NCBI GenBank assembly: GCA_030619405.1
Contig: JAUXBK010000044.1
Location: forward strand, 1-13,489
Direction: 5' to 3'
From: Sedimenticola sp.
Lineage (GTDB): Bacteria > Pseudomonadota > Gammaproteobacteria > Chromatiales > Chromatiaceae
Length of the DNA: 13,489 nt
The position numbers and the translations under genes were made by a program. The notes under the pieces were generated by a model. It saw only the letters and a list, made by a program, of their open reading frames with translations. It was not told the DNA's origin and did not search any database. Positions 7,941 through 13,489 of this stretch are shown here, one piece after another (positions within the stretch are counted from its first letter, which is position 1; the number at the start of each line of letters is the position of its first letter).

Positions 7941-8351
7941 ATGGACACCGAAGCGACGGAGCTAATCAAGATACGTCAGATTGCGTTTACCGAACTGCAT
8001 CCTGACCCGAACCAGGCACTGACGGCAGCGCTGATGCTGGCGGACGTGGATGGCGTCCTCGAAGCCGGCGCCGAATCCCCCACCCTGCTCAATATCCATT
8101 ACAACATACTCGAGATTTCGCTGGAACAGATCGAAACCGCCCTTACCGAAACCGGATTCCATCTCAGCAGCCGCCTGATCTACAGGCTGCAGCGCGCCCT
8201 CTACTACTACACCGAAGATGTCCAGCGCGCCAACAACGGCTGTCGCCGGGGCGACAGCAACTGCACCCGTAAAATCTTCATCGAGCGTTACCAGCACCGC
8301 GACCATACCCTTCGGGACCCGCGCCCGGAACACTGGCGAAAATACTTGTAA
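7941..8351 (+). CDS. Uncharacterised 136-aa protein, possible HMA-like fold
   Basis: I do not recognise this protein as a named family. It is 136 residues, soluble, with no signal peptide. Residues 11 to about 77 have the spacing of a ferredoxin-like (heavy-metal-associated) beta-alpha-beta-beta-alpha-beta domain: a first strand (IRQIAFTEL), a helix (NQALTAALMLADV), GVLEAG, a strand LLNIHY, then ISLEQIETALTETGFHL. The metal-binding CxxC of real HMA domains is absent. A basic, aromatic C-terminal part (78-136) contains YYYTEDVQRANNGCRRGDSN, two cysteines (C101, C108), and a His/Arg/Trp-rich end (HWRKYL). The ATG at 7941 has AGG nine bases upstream. It lies 31 bases after prmC and 24 before the E1-like gene in the same direction, so it is probably in the operon. 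It looks like a real gene: ordinary codon use, tight packing and no long competing frame. The fold is my inference and the function is unknown. Confidence 0.7.
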   Translation: MDTEATELIKIRQIAFTELHPDPNQALTAALMLADVDGVLEAGAESPTLLNIHYNILEISLEQIETALTETGFHLSSRLIYRLQRALYYYTEDVQRANNGCRRGDSNCTRKIFIERYQHRDHTLRDPRPEHWRKYL

Positions 8352-8375
8352 AAACAAAGATTCAAGCCTGTCTCT

Positions 8376-9128
8376 ATGGAAGACGAACAGCTCCTTCGCT
8401 ACAGCCGGCAGATTATGCTGCCCTCGATCGGGTTCGAGGGACAGGAGCGACTGCTGGCCTCCCGGGTGCTGGTTATCGGCCTGGGGGGACTGGGGGCTCC
8501 CGTCTCCATGTACCTGGCGGCGGCCGGGGTGGGGACACTGATACTGGTGGATTTCGACAAGGTGGATCTGAGCAACCTGCAGCGACAGATCATCCACACG
8601 ACGGAACGGATCGGGATGCCTAAGGTAGAGTCCGCCCGTGAGACCCTGACCGATCTAAACCCGGATTGCCATATCATTTCCTTGAACCGGCAACTGGAGG
8701 GGAGTGAACTGCAACAGCAGGTGGAACAGGTCGACCTGGTGGTCGACTGCAGCGACAACTTCACCACCCGCTTCGCCGTAAACGATGCCTGCGTTGCCAG
8801 CCGCACCCCACTGGTCTCAGGGGCGGCGATCCGCATGGAAGGGCAGCTCTCCGTGTTCAGCGGACAGCCGGGAGACCCCTGCTACCGTTGCCTCTATGGC
8901 GACGCTGGGGAACTGGATGAAACCTGTTCCGCAAACGGGGTGCTGGCCCCGTTGGTCGGCATCATCGGCAGCCTGCAGGCCACCGAGGCACTCAAACTCC
9001 TTACCGGGGCAGGTACCCCGCTGACCGGCAGGTTGTTGCTGCTGGACGCCTTGGAGATGCAGTGTCGTACCTTGACGCTGAAGCCAGACCCCGGCTGCCC
9101 GGTCTGCAGCGGCAGAGCTCGATTATGA
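8376..9128 (+). CDS. moeB: MoeB/ThiF-family adenylyltransferase (E1-like)
   Basis: Activates the C-terminal Gly-Gly of a small ubiquitin-fold sulfur carrier (MoaD or ThiS) as an acyl-adenylate, for molybdopterin or thiamin synthesis. The 250-residue protein (E. coli MoeB 249) has the YSRQIMLPSIGFEGQ start, the ATP-binding GLGGLG (35-40), D59-F-D with SNLQRQ (66-71), KVESAR (83-88), DCSDNFTTR (124-132), SGAAIRMEGQ (148-157), and two zinc pairs CYRC (169/172) and CPVC (241/244). Cys184 in ETCSANG matches the conserved cysteine that in ThiF reacts with the carrier. Overall wording is closest to MoeB, and moeB follows prmC in Pseudomonas. ThiF or a dual role cannot be excluded without seeing moaD or thiS. 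There is no convincing Shine-Dalgarno. Its stop overlaps the next gene as ATGA. Confidence 0.88.
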   Translation: MEDEQLLRYSRQIMLPSIGFEGQERLLASRVLVIGLGGLGAPVSMYLAAAGVGTLILVDFDKVDLSNLQRQIIHTTERIGMPKVESARETLTDLNPDCHIISLNRQLEGSELQQQVEQVDLVVDCSDNFTTRFAVNDACVASRTPLVSGAAIRMEGQLSVFSGQPGDPCYRCLYGDAGELDETCSANGVLAPLVGIIGSLQATEALKLLTGAGTPLTGRLLLLDALEMQCRTLTLKPDPGCPVCSGRARL

Positions 9129-9748
9129 GCGGTGTCGAGCTCCCCCCATCCAGCCGGGCCTACCTGGAGAAACTCAGGCGGGATCTGGTCTTCAGCGAGA
9201 CGATACGCGGAGAACAGCTCACCTTCCACACCACTTGGGGCCTGTTCTCCCCCAAGGGGCTGGACCAGGGCAGCCGCCTGCTGCTCGACCAGCTGGAGGT
9301 GCACCCGGATGACGACACCCTGGATCTGGGATGCGGTTACGGGCCGCTGGGACTCACTCTGGCCCGCCTGGCACCGCGAGGGACCAGCCTGCTGGTGGAC
9401 AAGGACTTCGTGGCGATCGAGTACAGCCGCAAGAACGCGGAGCTCAACGGCATCCGCAACGTGGAGGTGTTTCTCAGCAACGGCTTCGACCAGGTCGGTA
9501 TGCGCCAGTTCGACCTGGTCGTCTCCAACCTGCCGGCAAAGACTGGTAAAGAGCTTTATTACCTCTACTTCTACGATGCCCTGATACGCATGAAACCGGG
9601 AGCCCGCATCTATGTGGTTACCATTACCGGGTTGAGAAAATTTATTCAAAAGGCGTTTCTGGAGGTATTCGGAAACTATAATAAAATCAAACAGGGAAGG
9701 ACCTACACCGTCGCCATGGCCACCAGCACGCTTCCTCCAGCAACCTGA
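9125..9748 (+). CDS. Class I SAM methyltransferase, RsmC-like (MTS domain)
   Basis: A 207-residue single-domain methyltransferase resembling the small-domain family of rRNA guanine-N2 methylases (RsmC/RlmG, and the YbxB group). Residues 33-55 hold the typical lead-in LTFHTTWGLFSPKGLDQGS. SAM motif I is LDLGCGYGPLGL (66-77), VDKDF (91-95) is the acidic SAM-ribose region, and RKNAELNGIRNVEV (102-115) is also typical. Where the family has NPP(F/Y/I), this protein has NLPA (135-138) followed by KTGKE. I chose the ATG at 9125-9127, which overlaps the moeB-like stop as ATGA. Upstream starts in the frame lie within the previous gene. It is the last gene of the hemA operon, in the place held by murI in Pseudomonas. 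The substrate is unknown; rRNA is most likely from the family. Confidence 0.8.
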   Translation: MSGVELPPSSRAYLEKLRRDLVFSETIRGEQLTFHTTWGLFSPKGLDQGSRLLLDQLEVHPDDDTLDLGCGYGPLGLTLARLAPRGTSLLVDKDFVAIEYSRKNAELNGIRNVEVFLSNGFDQVGMRQFDLVVSNLPAKTGKELYYLYFYDALIRMKPGARIYVVTITGLRKFIQKAFLEVFGNYNKIKQGRTYTVAMATSTLPPAT

Positions 9749-9760
9749 AAGCGTTATAAT
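9732..9760 (+). promoter_or_regulatory. Candidate sigma-70 promoter of the response regulator gene
   Basis: A perfect TATAAT at 9755-9760 lies just after the methyltransferase stop. The -35 position 17 bases upstream is poor (TTCCTC, 9732-9737, inside the methyltransferase gene). Transcription would start near 9767 and give a leader of about 135 bases. The weak -35 box suggests an activator or low strength, if the promoter is real. Confidence 0.4.
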
Positions 9761-9767
9761 CCCATCT

Positions 9768-9847
9768 TGGTTGCTCAAAGCAGAACCATCACCTCTCCAG
9801 TCATTCCCAAACCCCGAACAGACTGGGCGACCTGCCGAGCCGGCAGG
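9768..9847 (+). other. Two stem-loops in the response regulator leader
   Basis: Hairpin one (9768-9788) pairs TGGTTGCT with AGC-AACCA around a CAA loop, with an AG bulge. Hairpin two (9831-9847) is a perfect 7-bp stem CCTGCCG/CGGCAGG with an AGC loop. Neither is followed by a run of T, so they do not look like intrinsic terminators. They lie in the untranslated leader of a gene for an ANTAR protein, a class that binds paired RNA hairpins. They do not show the hexanucleotide loops typical of known ANTAR targets. Confidence 0.4.
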
Positions 9848-9901
9848 CTTGAACGCAGCTTTTCAACACATCCCAACGTTGATCAATACGGGGATATCCT
9901 T

Positions 9902-10480
9902 ATGAGTAAATTAAAGATTCTGGTAGCAGACGATGATCGGATCACCCTTTCAGTCATAGCCCTGGGTCTGCGGAAAGCAGCGTACGAAGTAGTGACGGCC
10001 ATGAATGGAGAAGATGCCGTACGACTTGGGCGTACGGAAAAGCCTGATCTGGCCATCCTGGACGTACGCATGCCCGGCGTTTTCGGGATCGAGGCAGCAC
10101 GCCGGCTGCGTCGGGAAGCCGATGTCGACTGTATCTTTCTCAGCGCCTATGCAAACATGGAACTGGTGGAGCTCGCTATCAAGGAAGGGGCCCTGGGCTA
10201 TCTGGTGAAACCGGTCAACTCGACCCAGCTCATCCCTGCTGTCAAGGCAGCGCTGGAGCGCTCGGCCGAACTGCGGCGCCTGCATGAAAACGAGGTCAGC
10301 CTCACCCATGCCATAGAGACCAACCGGGAGATCAGCGTCGCCATCGGCATCTACATGGAACGATTCGACATGGAGCAGAAAGAGGCCGTAGAGGCGCTGC
10401 GTGCAATCGCCCGCCCCCAACGCCGAAAGCTGGTGGATGTGGCCCAAGAATTGATTCAGGCCGGCCGGGAAAAGAGTTGA
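9902..10480 (+). CDS. Response regulator with ANTAR RNA-binding output domain
   Basis: A 192-residue two-component response regulator. The receiver domain (3 to about 120) has the acidic pair D10/D11, the phospho-acceptor Asp54 in LAILDVRMPG, Ser81 in FLSAYA and Lys103 in YLVKP: a complete active site. The C-terminal ANTAR domain (about 137-190) reads SVAIGIYMERFDMEQKEAVE then LR..AR and RKLVDVAQELI, matching the AmiR/NasR/EutV consensus for RNA-binding antiterminators. Such proteins, when phosphorylated, dimerise and bind paired RNA hairpins to prevent termination. The start is the ATG at 9902-9904 (MSKLKILVADDD), with GGGGA upstream (9891-9895). The frame is open to a TTG at 9767, but that stretch is not protein-like. 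No cognate histidine kinase is in the window. The stop is followed after four bases by the MITE-like element. Confidence 0.93.
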   Translation: MSKLKILVADDDRITLSVIALGLRKAAYEVVTAMNGEDAVRLGRTEKPDLAILDVRMPGVFGIEAARRLRREADVDCIFLSAYANMELVELAIKEGALGYLVKPVNSTQLIPAVKAALERSAELRRLHENEVSLTHAIETNREISVAIGIYMERFDMEQKEAVEALRAIARPQRRKLVDVAQELIQAGREKS

Positions 10481-10484
10481 CTAG

Positions 10485-10694
10485 GAGGCTGTCCGAGAAT
10501 GGATGACCTACTGCGCGAACGTGGATGCCGGCTTGATTTCACGCTCGAATTCGTTAAATATGGCCAATATTCGCCTCATTCGAGCGAAAAATCCCGCTCG
10601 GCCCCACGTCCGTTCGCTACGACCGCCATGGATGGCGAAAGTGCCGGTTTTGCAGGAGCAACAAACCGGTCGGTCCCCATTCTCGGACAGCCTC
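10485..10694. mobile_element. MITE-like element, 210 bp with 18-bp perfect terminal inverted repeats
   Basis: GAGGCTGTCCGAGAATGG at 10485-10502 is exactly inverted at 10677-10694. TAG flanks both sides (10482-10484 and 10695-10697) as a likely 3-bp target duplication; it can also be read as CTAG sharing the last base of the element. The interior codes for nothing but is full of inverted repeats. A long imperfect hairpin spans about 10511-10620 (for example GCTCGAAT 10543-10550 with ATTCGAGC 10578-10585, and AATAT/ATATT around 10557-10571). CGCCAT/ATGGCG is at 10624-10637, and CCGGTTT/AAACCGG at 10644-10669. There is no transposase, so it would be a non-autonomous element mobilised in trans. 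The termini and short duplication recall IS5-type DDE elements, but the family is not established. Confidence 0.75.
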
Positions 10695-10697
10695 TAG

Positions 10698-10874
10698 AGT
10701 ATCTAAACTTCCCGCCACTCCAGCCGTTACATTCCAGTGCAGGTAGCGACAACAGAAAACGATGCCGGCTGCATGGGAAACAAGCTGGGAAAAAATCTGA
10801 ATTCAGATGCCAGACATGCGAAAATAGTAAAGTAGATCAAGTAAAATGGATTCAAATACCAGCGGGCAAGCCCT
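10698..10874 (+). other. Non-coding leader region upstream of the diguanylate cyclase
   Basis: Together with the MITE-like element this makes a 394-base gene-free gap. The right part is AT-richer than its surroundings and has stops in all forward frames except one chance open frame that runs through the MITE. It holds the sigma-28-like site described separately. I see no terminator, tRNA or riboswitch. In particular, I could not recognise a cyclic-di-GMP aptamer. Confidence 0.4.
10704..10730 (+). promoter_or_regulatory. Candidate sigma-28 (FliA) promoter for the GGDEF gene
   Basis: TAAACTTC (10704-10711), exactly 11 bases, then GCCGTTAC (10723-10730). The known E. coli FliA consensus is TAAAGTTT-N11-GCCGATAA. 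Twelve of 16 positions match, including both core tetramers TAAA and GCCG, with the exact spacing. It begins nine bases after the MITE-like element. The predicted transcript would have a leader of about 135 bases. Confidence 0.35.
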
Positions 10875-11906
10875 TTGAGCGAGAACCATACTCAAGCCCC
10901 CAGCGTGGAATACTATTCAGAAAAATTCCGCCTCGCCGTACCCCTCATGACAAAGCAGGGCGTACCCCCCACGCCAAAAAACTACACCATCTGGTTCCGT
11001 TATGTCTCTGGTGAAAACGGGGCGTTGAACGAGCGCATCGACCAGCTGATCAAGGAGAAGACCCCCTTCACCGACAACCTGAACGAACAGCTTTTCGAGG
11101 AGTTCCTCTCGGAATGCAACATCGACAGGCTGGAACAGGTCCGGCACAACATCCAGGATGCACTCAAAGAGACCGCCTCCACACTGACAGGCACAGGCAG
11201 CGATGCCGCCCACTACGGAGAGACCCTGGAACGGTTCGACGCCAGCTGTAATACCGCCCAGTCTATCTCAGACGTGTACGGCCTGTTATCGGAGGTTCTG
11301 GAAGAGACTCGAAAGATGAAACACTCTTTCAAGCAGGTCACTGAGGATTTCAACACGAAATCACTGGAGATGGACCAACTCCGTGAGGAGTTGGAGCAGG
11401 TCCGCAAACAGGCATCCAGAGATTCCCTGACCGGGCTGACCAACCGGGCGACCTTTTTCGATCTGCTAAACGAGAAAGTGGCCGAAGAGGGCACCCAGGA
11501 CCCATTCTGCCTGATGATGCTTGACATCGATCACTTCAAGCGGGTCAACGATACCTTTGGACATCTGGTGGGCGACAAGGTGATTCGCTTCGTGGCGGAG
11601 ACCCTGAAACTGTCGGTAAAGGGGCAGGATACAGCAGCCCGCTTTGGCGGAGAGGAGTTTGTACTGCTGCTACCGGATACCGGGCTGGAGGGGGGAGTCA
11701 CCTTGTGCAACAAGATCCGGGAGCGTATTGCCAACACCAAACTGGTGCGCACCGGCACCCGGGAATCGCTGGGGCAGATCACCCTCTCTGCCGGCGTGGC
11801 CCAATACCGCCGCGGAGAGGAGCAGATGGACCTGATCCAACGCGCTGACGACGCCCTCTACAAGTCCAAGAAGAATGGCCGCAACCGGGTGACCCCGGCT
11901 TCCTAA
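10875..11906 (+). CDS. Diguanylate cyclase (GGDEF domain), soluble
   Basis: Makes cyclic di-GMP from two GTP. It has 343 residues and no membrane segment. Residues 1 to about 140 are a helical N-terminal region (YYSEKFRLAVPLMTKQGVPP, NYTIWFRYVSGENGALNERI) shared by a group of proteobacterial cyclases. A coiled coil follows (about 140-182). The GGDEF domain (182-340) has DSLTGLTNR, the metal-binding Asp217 in LDIDHFKRVND, and the catalytic GGEEF (258-262), so it should be active. The inhibitory RxxD site is KGQD (249-252), with Lys in place of Arg, so product feedback may be weak. The start is probably TTG at 10875 (MSENHTQAP): an in-frame stop lies at 10842-10844, with no ATG or GTG between. 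A GTG at 10905 is the alternative. Its stop overlaps the convergent gatB stop. Confidence 0.92.
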   Translation: MSENHTQAPSVEYYSEKFRLAVPLMTKQGVPPTPKNYTIWFRYVSGENGALNERIDQLIKEKTPFTDNLNEQLFEEFLSECNIDRLEQVRHNIQDALKETASTLTGTGSDAAHYGETLERFDASCNTAQSISDVYGLLSEVLEETRKMKHSFKQVTEDFNTKSLEMDQLREELEQVRKQASRDSLTGLTNRATFFDLLNEKVAEEGTQDPFCLMMLDIDHFKRVNDTFGHLVGDKVIRFVAETLKLSVKGQDTAARFGGEEFVLLLPDTGLEGGVTLCNKIRERIANTKLVRTGTRESLGQITLSAGVAQYRRGEEQMDLIQRADDALYKSKKNGRNRVTPAS

Positions 11907-13342
11907 ACGAGCTTGATCCGCAATAGCTGATTCACCTGCTGGGGGTTGGCCTTGCCCCTGGAGGCCTTCATCACCTGACCGACGAAGAAGCCCAGCATCT
12001 TGGCCTGCTTCTTCTCGTCCGCCTGCCGGAAACTCTCCACTTGGCGGGGATTGGCATCGATCACCTCGTCCACGAGCTTTTCGATCGCACCCGTGTTGGT
12101 TATCTGTTTCAACCCCCGGGCCTCGATAATCTCGTCGGCACTCCCCCCCCCCTGCCACATGGCCTCGAAAACCTGTTTGGCCAGTTTGCCGGAGATGGTG
12201 CCATCGGCGATCCGCCGCAGCATCCCCCCCAGCATCTCCGCGGTCACGGATGCCGCCGTGATCTCCAGGCCATCCCGATTGAGGGCCCCTGAAAGCTCAC
12301 CCATGACCCAGGTGGCCGCCAGCCGGGTGTCTCCCGAAACCTCCACTACCCGCTCGAAGTAGTCTGCCAGGGGGCGGCTGACGGTGAGGGTTGCGGCATC
12401 GACCGGTTTCAACCCGTAGACTTGGTTGAAACGGCTCCGCCGAGCATCCGGAAGCTCCGGCATATCCGCCGTCACCTCGGCAATGAAAACCTCGTCCAGC
12501 TCTACCGGCAACAGGTCCGGGTCCGGGAAATAGCGATAATCGTTGGCCTCCTCCTTGGAGCGCATGGAGCGGGTCTCATCCCGGTCCGCATCGTACAGGC
12601 GGGTCTCCTGTACCACTTCCCCCCCCGCCTCCAGCAGTTCGATCTGCCGTTCCACCTCGAAATTAATGGCGCGCTCCAGAAAACGGAAAGAGTTGATGTT
12701 CTTCAGCTCCGCCCGAGTGCCCAGCTCCTCCCCGGGATGGCGCACCGAGACATTGGCATCCACCCGGAAGGAGCCTTCCTGCATATTGCCGTCGCAGATC
12801 CCGATGTACTGCACGATCTGGTGGATTTTCCGGGCATAGGCCACCGCCTCCCTGGCAGAGCGCATGTCCGGCTCGGAGACGATCTCCAGCAGCGGCGTGC
12901 CGGCCCGATTGAGATCCACCCCGGTCAGGCCATGAAAATCCTCATGCAGGGATTTACCTGCGTCCTCTTCCAGATGGGCGCGAGTGACGCCGACCGCGCG
13001 GGTCTCCCCGTCATCGAGCAGGATCTGCACCTCCCCCGGGCCGACGATCGGCAGCTCGAGCTGACTGATCTGGTAGCCTTTGGGCAGGTCGGGGTAGAAA
13101 TAGTTCTTACGGGCGAACACAGAGCGACGGGCCAGCTCCGCATCGATGGCGGCACTGAACCGGATCGCCATACGAACCGCCTCCCGGTTCAGCACCGGCA
13201 GCACCCCCGGCATGCCCAGGTCCACGTTGCAGGCCTGCGTGTTGGGCGCCGCCCCGAAGGCGGTGGAAGCGCCGGAGAATATCTTGGAGCGGGTGGCCAG
13301 CTGGGCATGTATCTCCAGCCCGATTACAGTTTCCCATACCAT
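11903..13342 (-). CDS. gatB: Asp-tRNA(Asn)/Glu-tRNA(Gln) amidotransferase subunit B
   Basis: Subunit of the GatCAB complex that converts Glu-tRNA(Gln) to Gln-tRNA(Gln), and/or Asp-tRNA(Asn) to Asn-tRNA(Asn). GatB binds the misacylated tRNA and holds the kinase site. It is 479 residues, the usual length. Landmarks are WETVIGLEIHAQL at the start, ACNVDLGMPGVLPVLN, RKNYFYPDLPKGYQISQ (78-94), the GVDLNRAGTPLLEIVSEPD region (140-158), SFRVDANVSVR, ELKNINSF, and YRYFPDPDLLPVE. The C-terminal tail domain begins near SGALNRDGLE and ends QQVNQLLRIKLV. The ATG at 13340-13342 has AAGGA eight bases upstream. Its partner gatA, normally directly upstream, is not next to it: repeat DNA fills 13367-13489. 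Its TAG overlaps the TAA of the convergent cyclase gene. Confidence 0.97.
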   Translation of the reverse strand: MVWETVIGLEIHAQLATRSKIFSGASTAFGAAPNTQACNVDLGMPGVLPVLNREAVRMAIRFSAAIDAELARRSVFARKNYFYPDLPKGYQISQLELPIVGPGEVQILLDDGETRAVGVTRAHLEEDAGKSLHEDFHGLTGVDLNRAGTPLLEIVSEPDMRSAREAVAYARKIHQIVQYIGICDGNMQEGSFRVDANVSVRHPGEELGTRAELKNINSFRFLERAINFEVERQIELLEAGGEVVQETRLYDADRDETRSMRSKEEANDYRYFPDPDLLPVELDEVFIAEVTADMPELPDARRSRFNQVYGLKPVDAATLTVSRPLADYFERVVEVSGDTRLAATWVMGELSGALNRDGLEITAASVTAEMLGGMLRRIADGTISGKLAKQVFEAMWQGGGSADEIIEARGLKQITNTGAIEKLVDEVIDANPRQVESFRQADEKKQAKMLGFFVGQVMKASRGKANPQQVNQLLRIKLV

Positions 13343-13366
13343 GGTATGTGTTCCTTATAAAGCAGA

Positions 13367-13394
13367 TACTAGGTACTAGGCTCTAGGTACTAGG
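13367..13394. repeat. Inverted heptamer array (TACTAGG)4
   Basis: Four units of TACTAGG (13367-13373, 13374-13380, a degenerate CTCTAGG at 13381-13387, 13388-13394). This is the reverse complement of the CCTAGTA unit found at both window edges. It lies 25 bases upstream of the gatB start, so it falls in the gatB leader if transcription comes from further upstream. Confidence 0.9.
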
Positions 13395-13423
13395 AAAAGA
13401 AAAAGAAAAAGAAAAAGAAAAAA
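13395..13423. repeat. Homopurine simple repeat (AAAAAG)n
   Basis: Hexamer-spaced purine tract with G at 13399, 13405, 13411 and 13417, separated by runs of five A and ending in six A. On the gatB sense strand it is a pyrimidine tract (TTTTTC)n. Such tracts are slippage-prone, and mirror-symmetric purine tracts can form triplexes. It is placed between the two oppositely oriented heptamer arrays. Confidence 0.9.
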
Positions 13424-13452
13424 CTAAAGATAGAACTATTCTAAACGCGGTA

Positions 13453-13489
13453 CCTAGTACCTAGTACCTAGTACCTAGTACCTAGTACC
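13453..13489. repeat. Heptamer tandem repeat (CCTAGTA)5, running off the window
   Basis: Five perfect CCTAGTA copies (13453-13487) plus CC, cut by the window end. It has the same unit and orientation as the array at 1-52. With the inverted array at 13367-13394 it could form a stem around the purine tract. Confidence 0.95.

Noticed and set aside
9768..9847. Leader hairpins as a canonical ANTAR antiterminator target
   Set aside because: The loops are three bases and lack the conserved A and G of known hexaloops, and no terminator follows; kept only as unexplained stem-loops.
10698..10874. Cyclic-di-GMP riboswitch upstream of the GGDEF gene
   Set aside because: No recognisable aptamer core or paired expression platform could be seen by eye.
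10499..11014. 171-codon frame running from the MITE into the cyclase gene
   Set aside because: It starts inside the terminal inverted repeat, crosses the second repeat and ends in another frame of the conserved cyclase; it is not protein-like.
12422..13360. 312-codon plus-strand open frame opposite gatB
   Set aside because: Shadow of gatB codon usage; no recognisable domain or ribosome site.

Overview
The window looks like the chromosome of a GC-rich gammaproteobacterium. The gene order closely follows a conserved gammaproteobacterial block known from Pseudomonas: a TPR lipoprotein gene, ispE, tRNA-Gln, prs and rplY on the minus strand, read away from a divergent hemA-prfA-prmC-moeB cluster on the plus strand. 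The proteins read like those of deep-branching, Chromatiales-type gammaproteobacteria rather than enterics. That placement is an inference from general resemblance; I could not run a search.

Layout. Positions 1-52 are a heptamer tandem repeat. From 57 to 4502 the minus strand carries, in transcription order, a TPR lipoprotein gene, ispE, tRNA-Gln(TTG), prs, a terminator and rplY. The usual lolB between the TPR gene and ispE is missing, and ispE runs 21 bases into the tRNA. A divergent control region (4503-4647) separates this from a tightly packed plus-strand operon: hemA, prfA, prmC, a small unknown gene, a moeB/thiF-like E1 enzyme gene and a methyltransferase gene, with several four-base ATGA overlaps. 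Next comes a signalling pair: a response regulator with an RNA-binding ANTAR output domain, and a GGDEF diguanylate cyclase. They are separated by a 210-bp MITE-like element and a candidate flagellar-sigma promoter. gatB converges on the cyclase, and their stop codons overlap. Behind gatB, where gatA would usually be, lies an array of inverted heptamers, an (AAAAAG)n tract and more of the heptamer repeat.

How the genes work together. prfA and prmC encode release factor 1 and the methylase that modifies its GGQ glutamine. hemA makes the tetrapyrrole precursor from glutamyl-tRNA. gatB serves transamidation of misacylated tRNA. ispE and prs supply isoprenoid precursors and PRPP. The genes are mostly housekeeping. 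The unusual material is the repeat DNA at both edges, the MITE-like insertion, the missing lolB, the ispE/tRNA overlap and the small uncharacterised protein at 7941-8351. I see no clear new defence or metabolic system. Because both edges lie inside the same simple repeat, the window may be a complete contig whose ends are assembly breaks.
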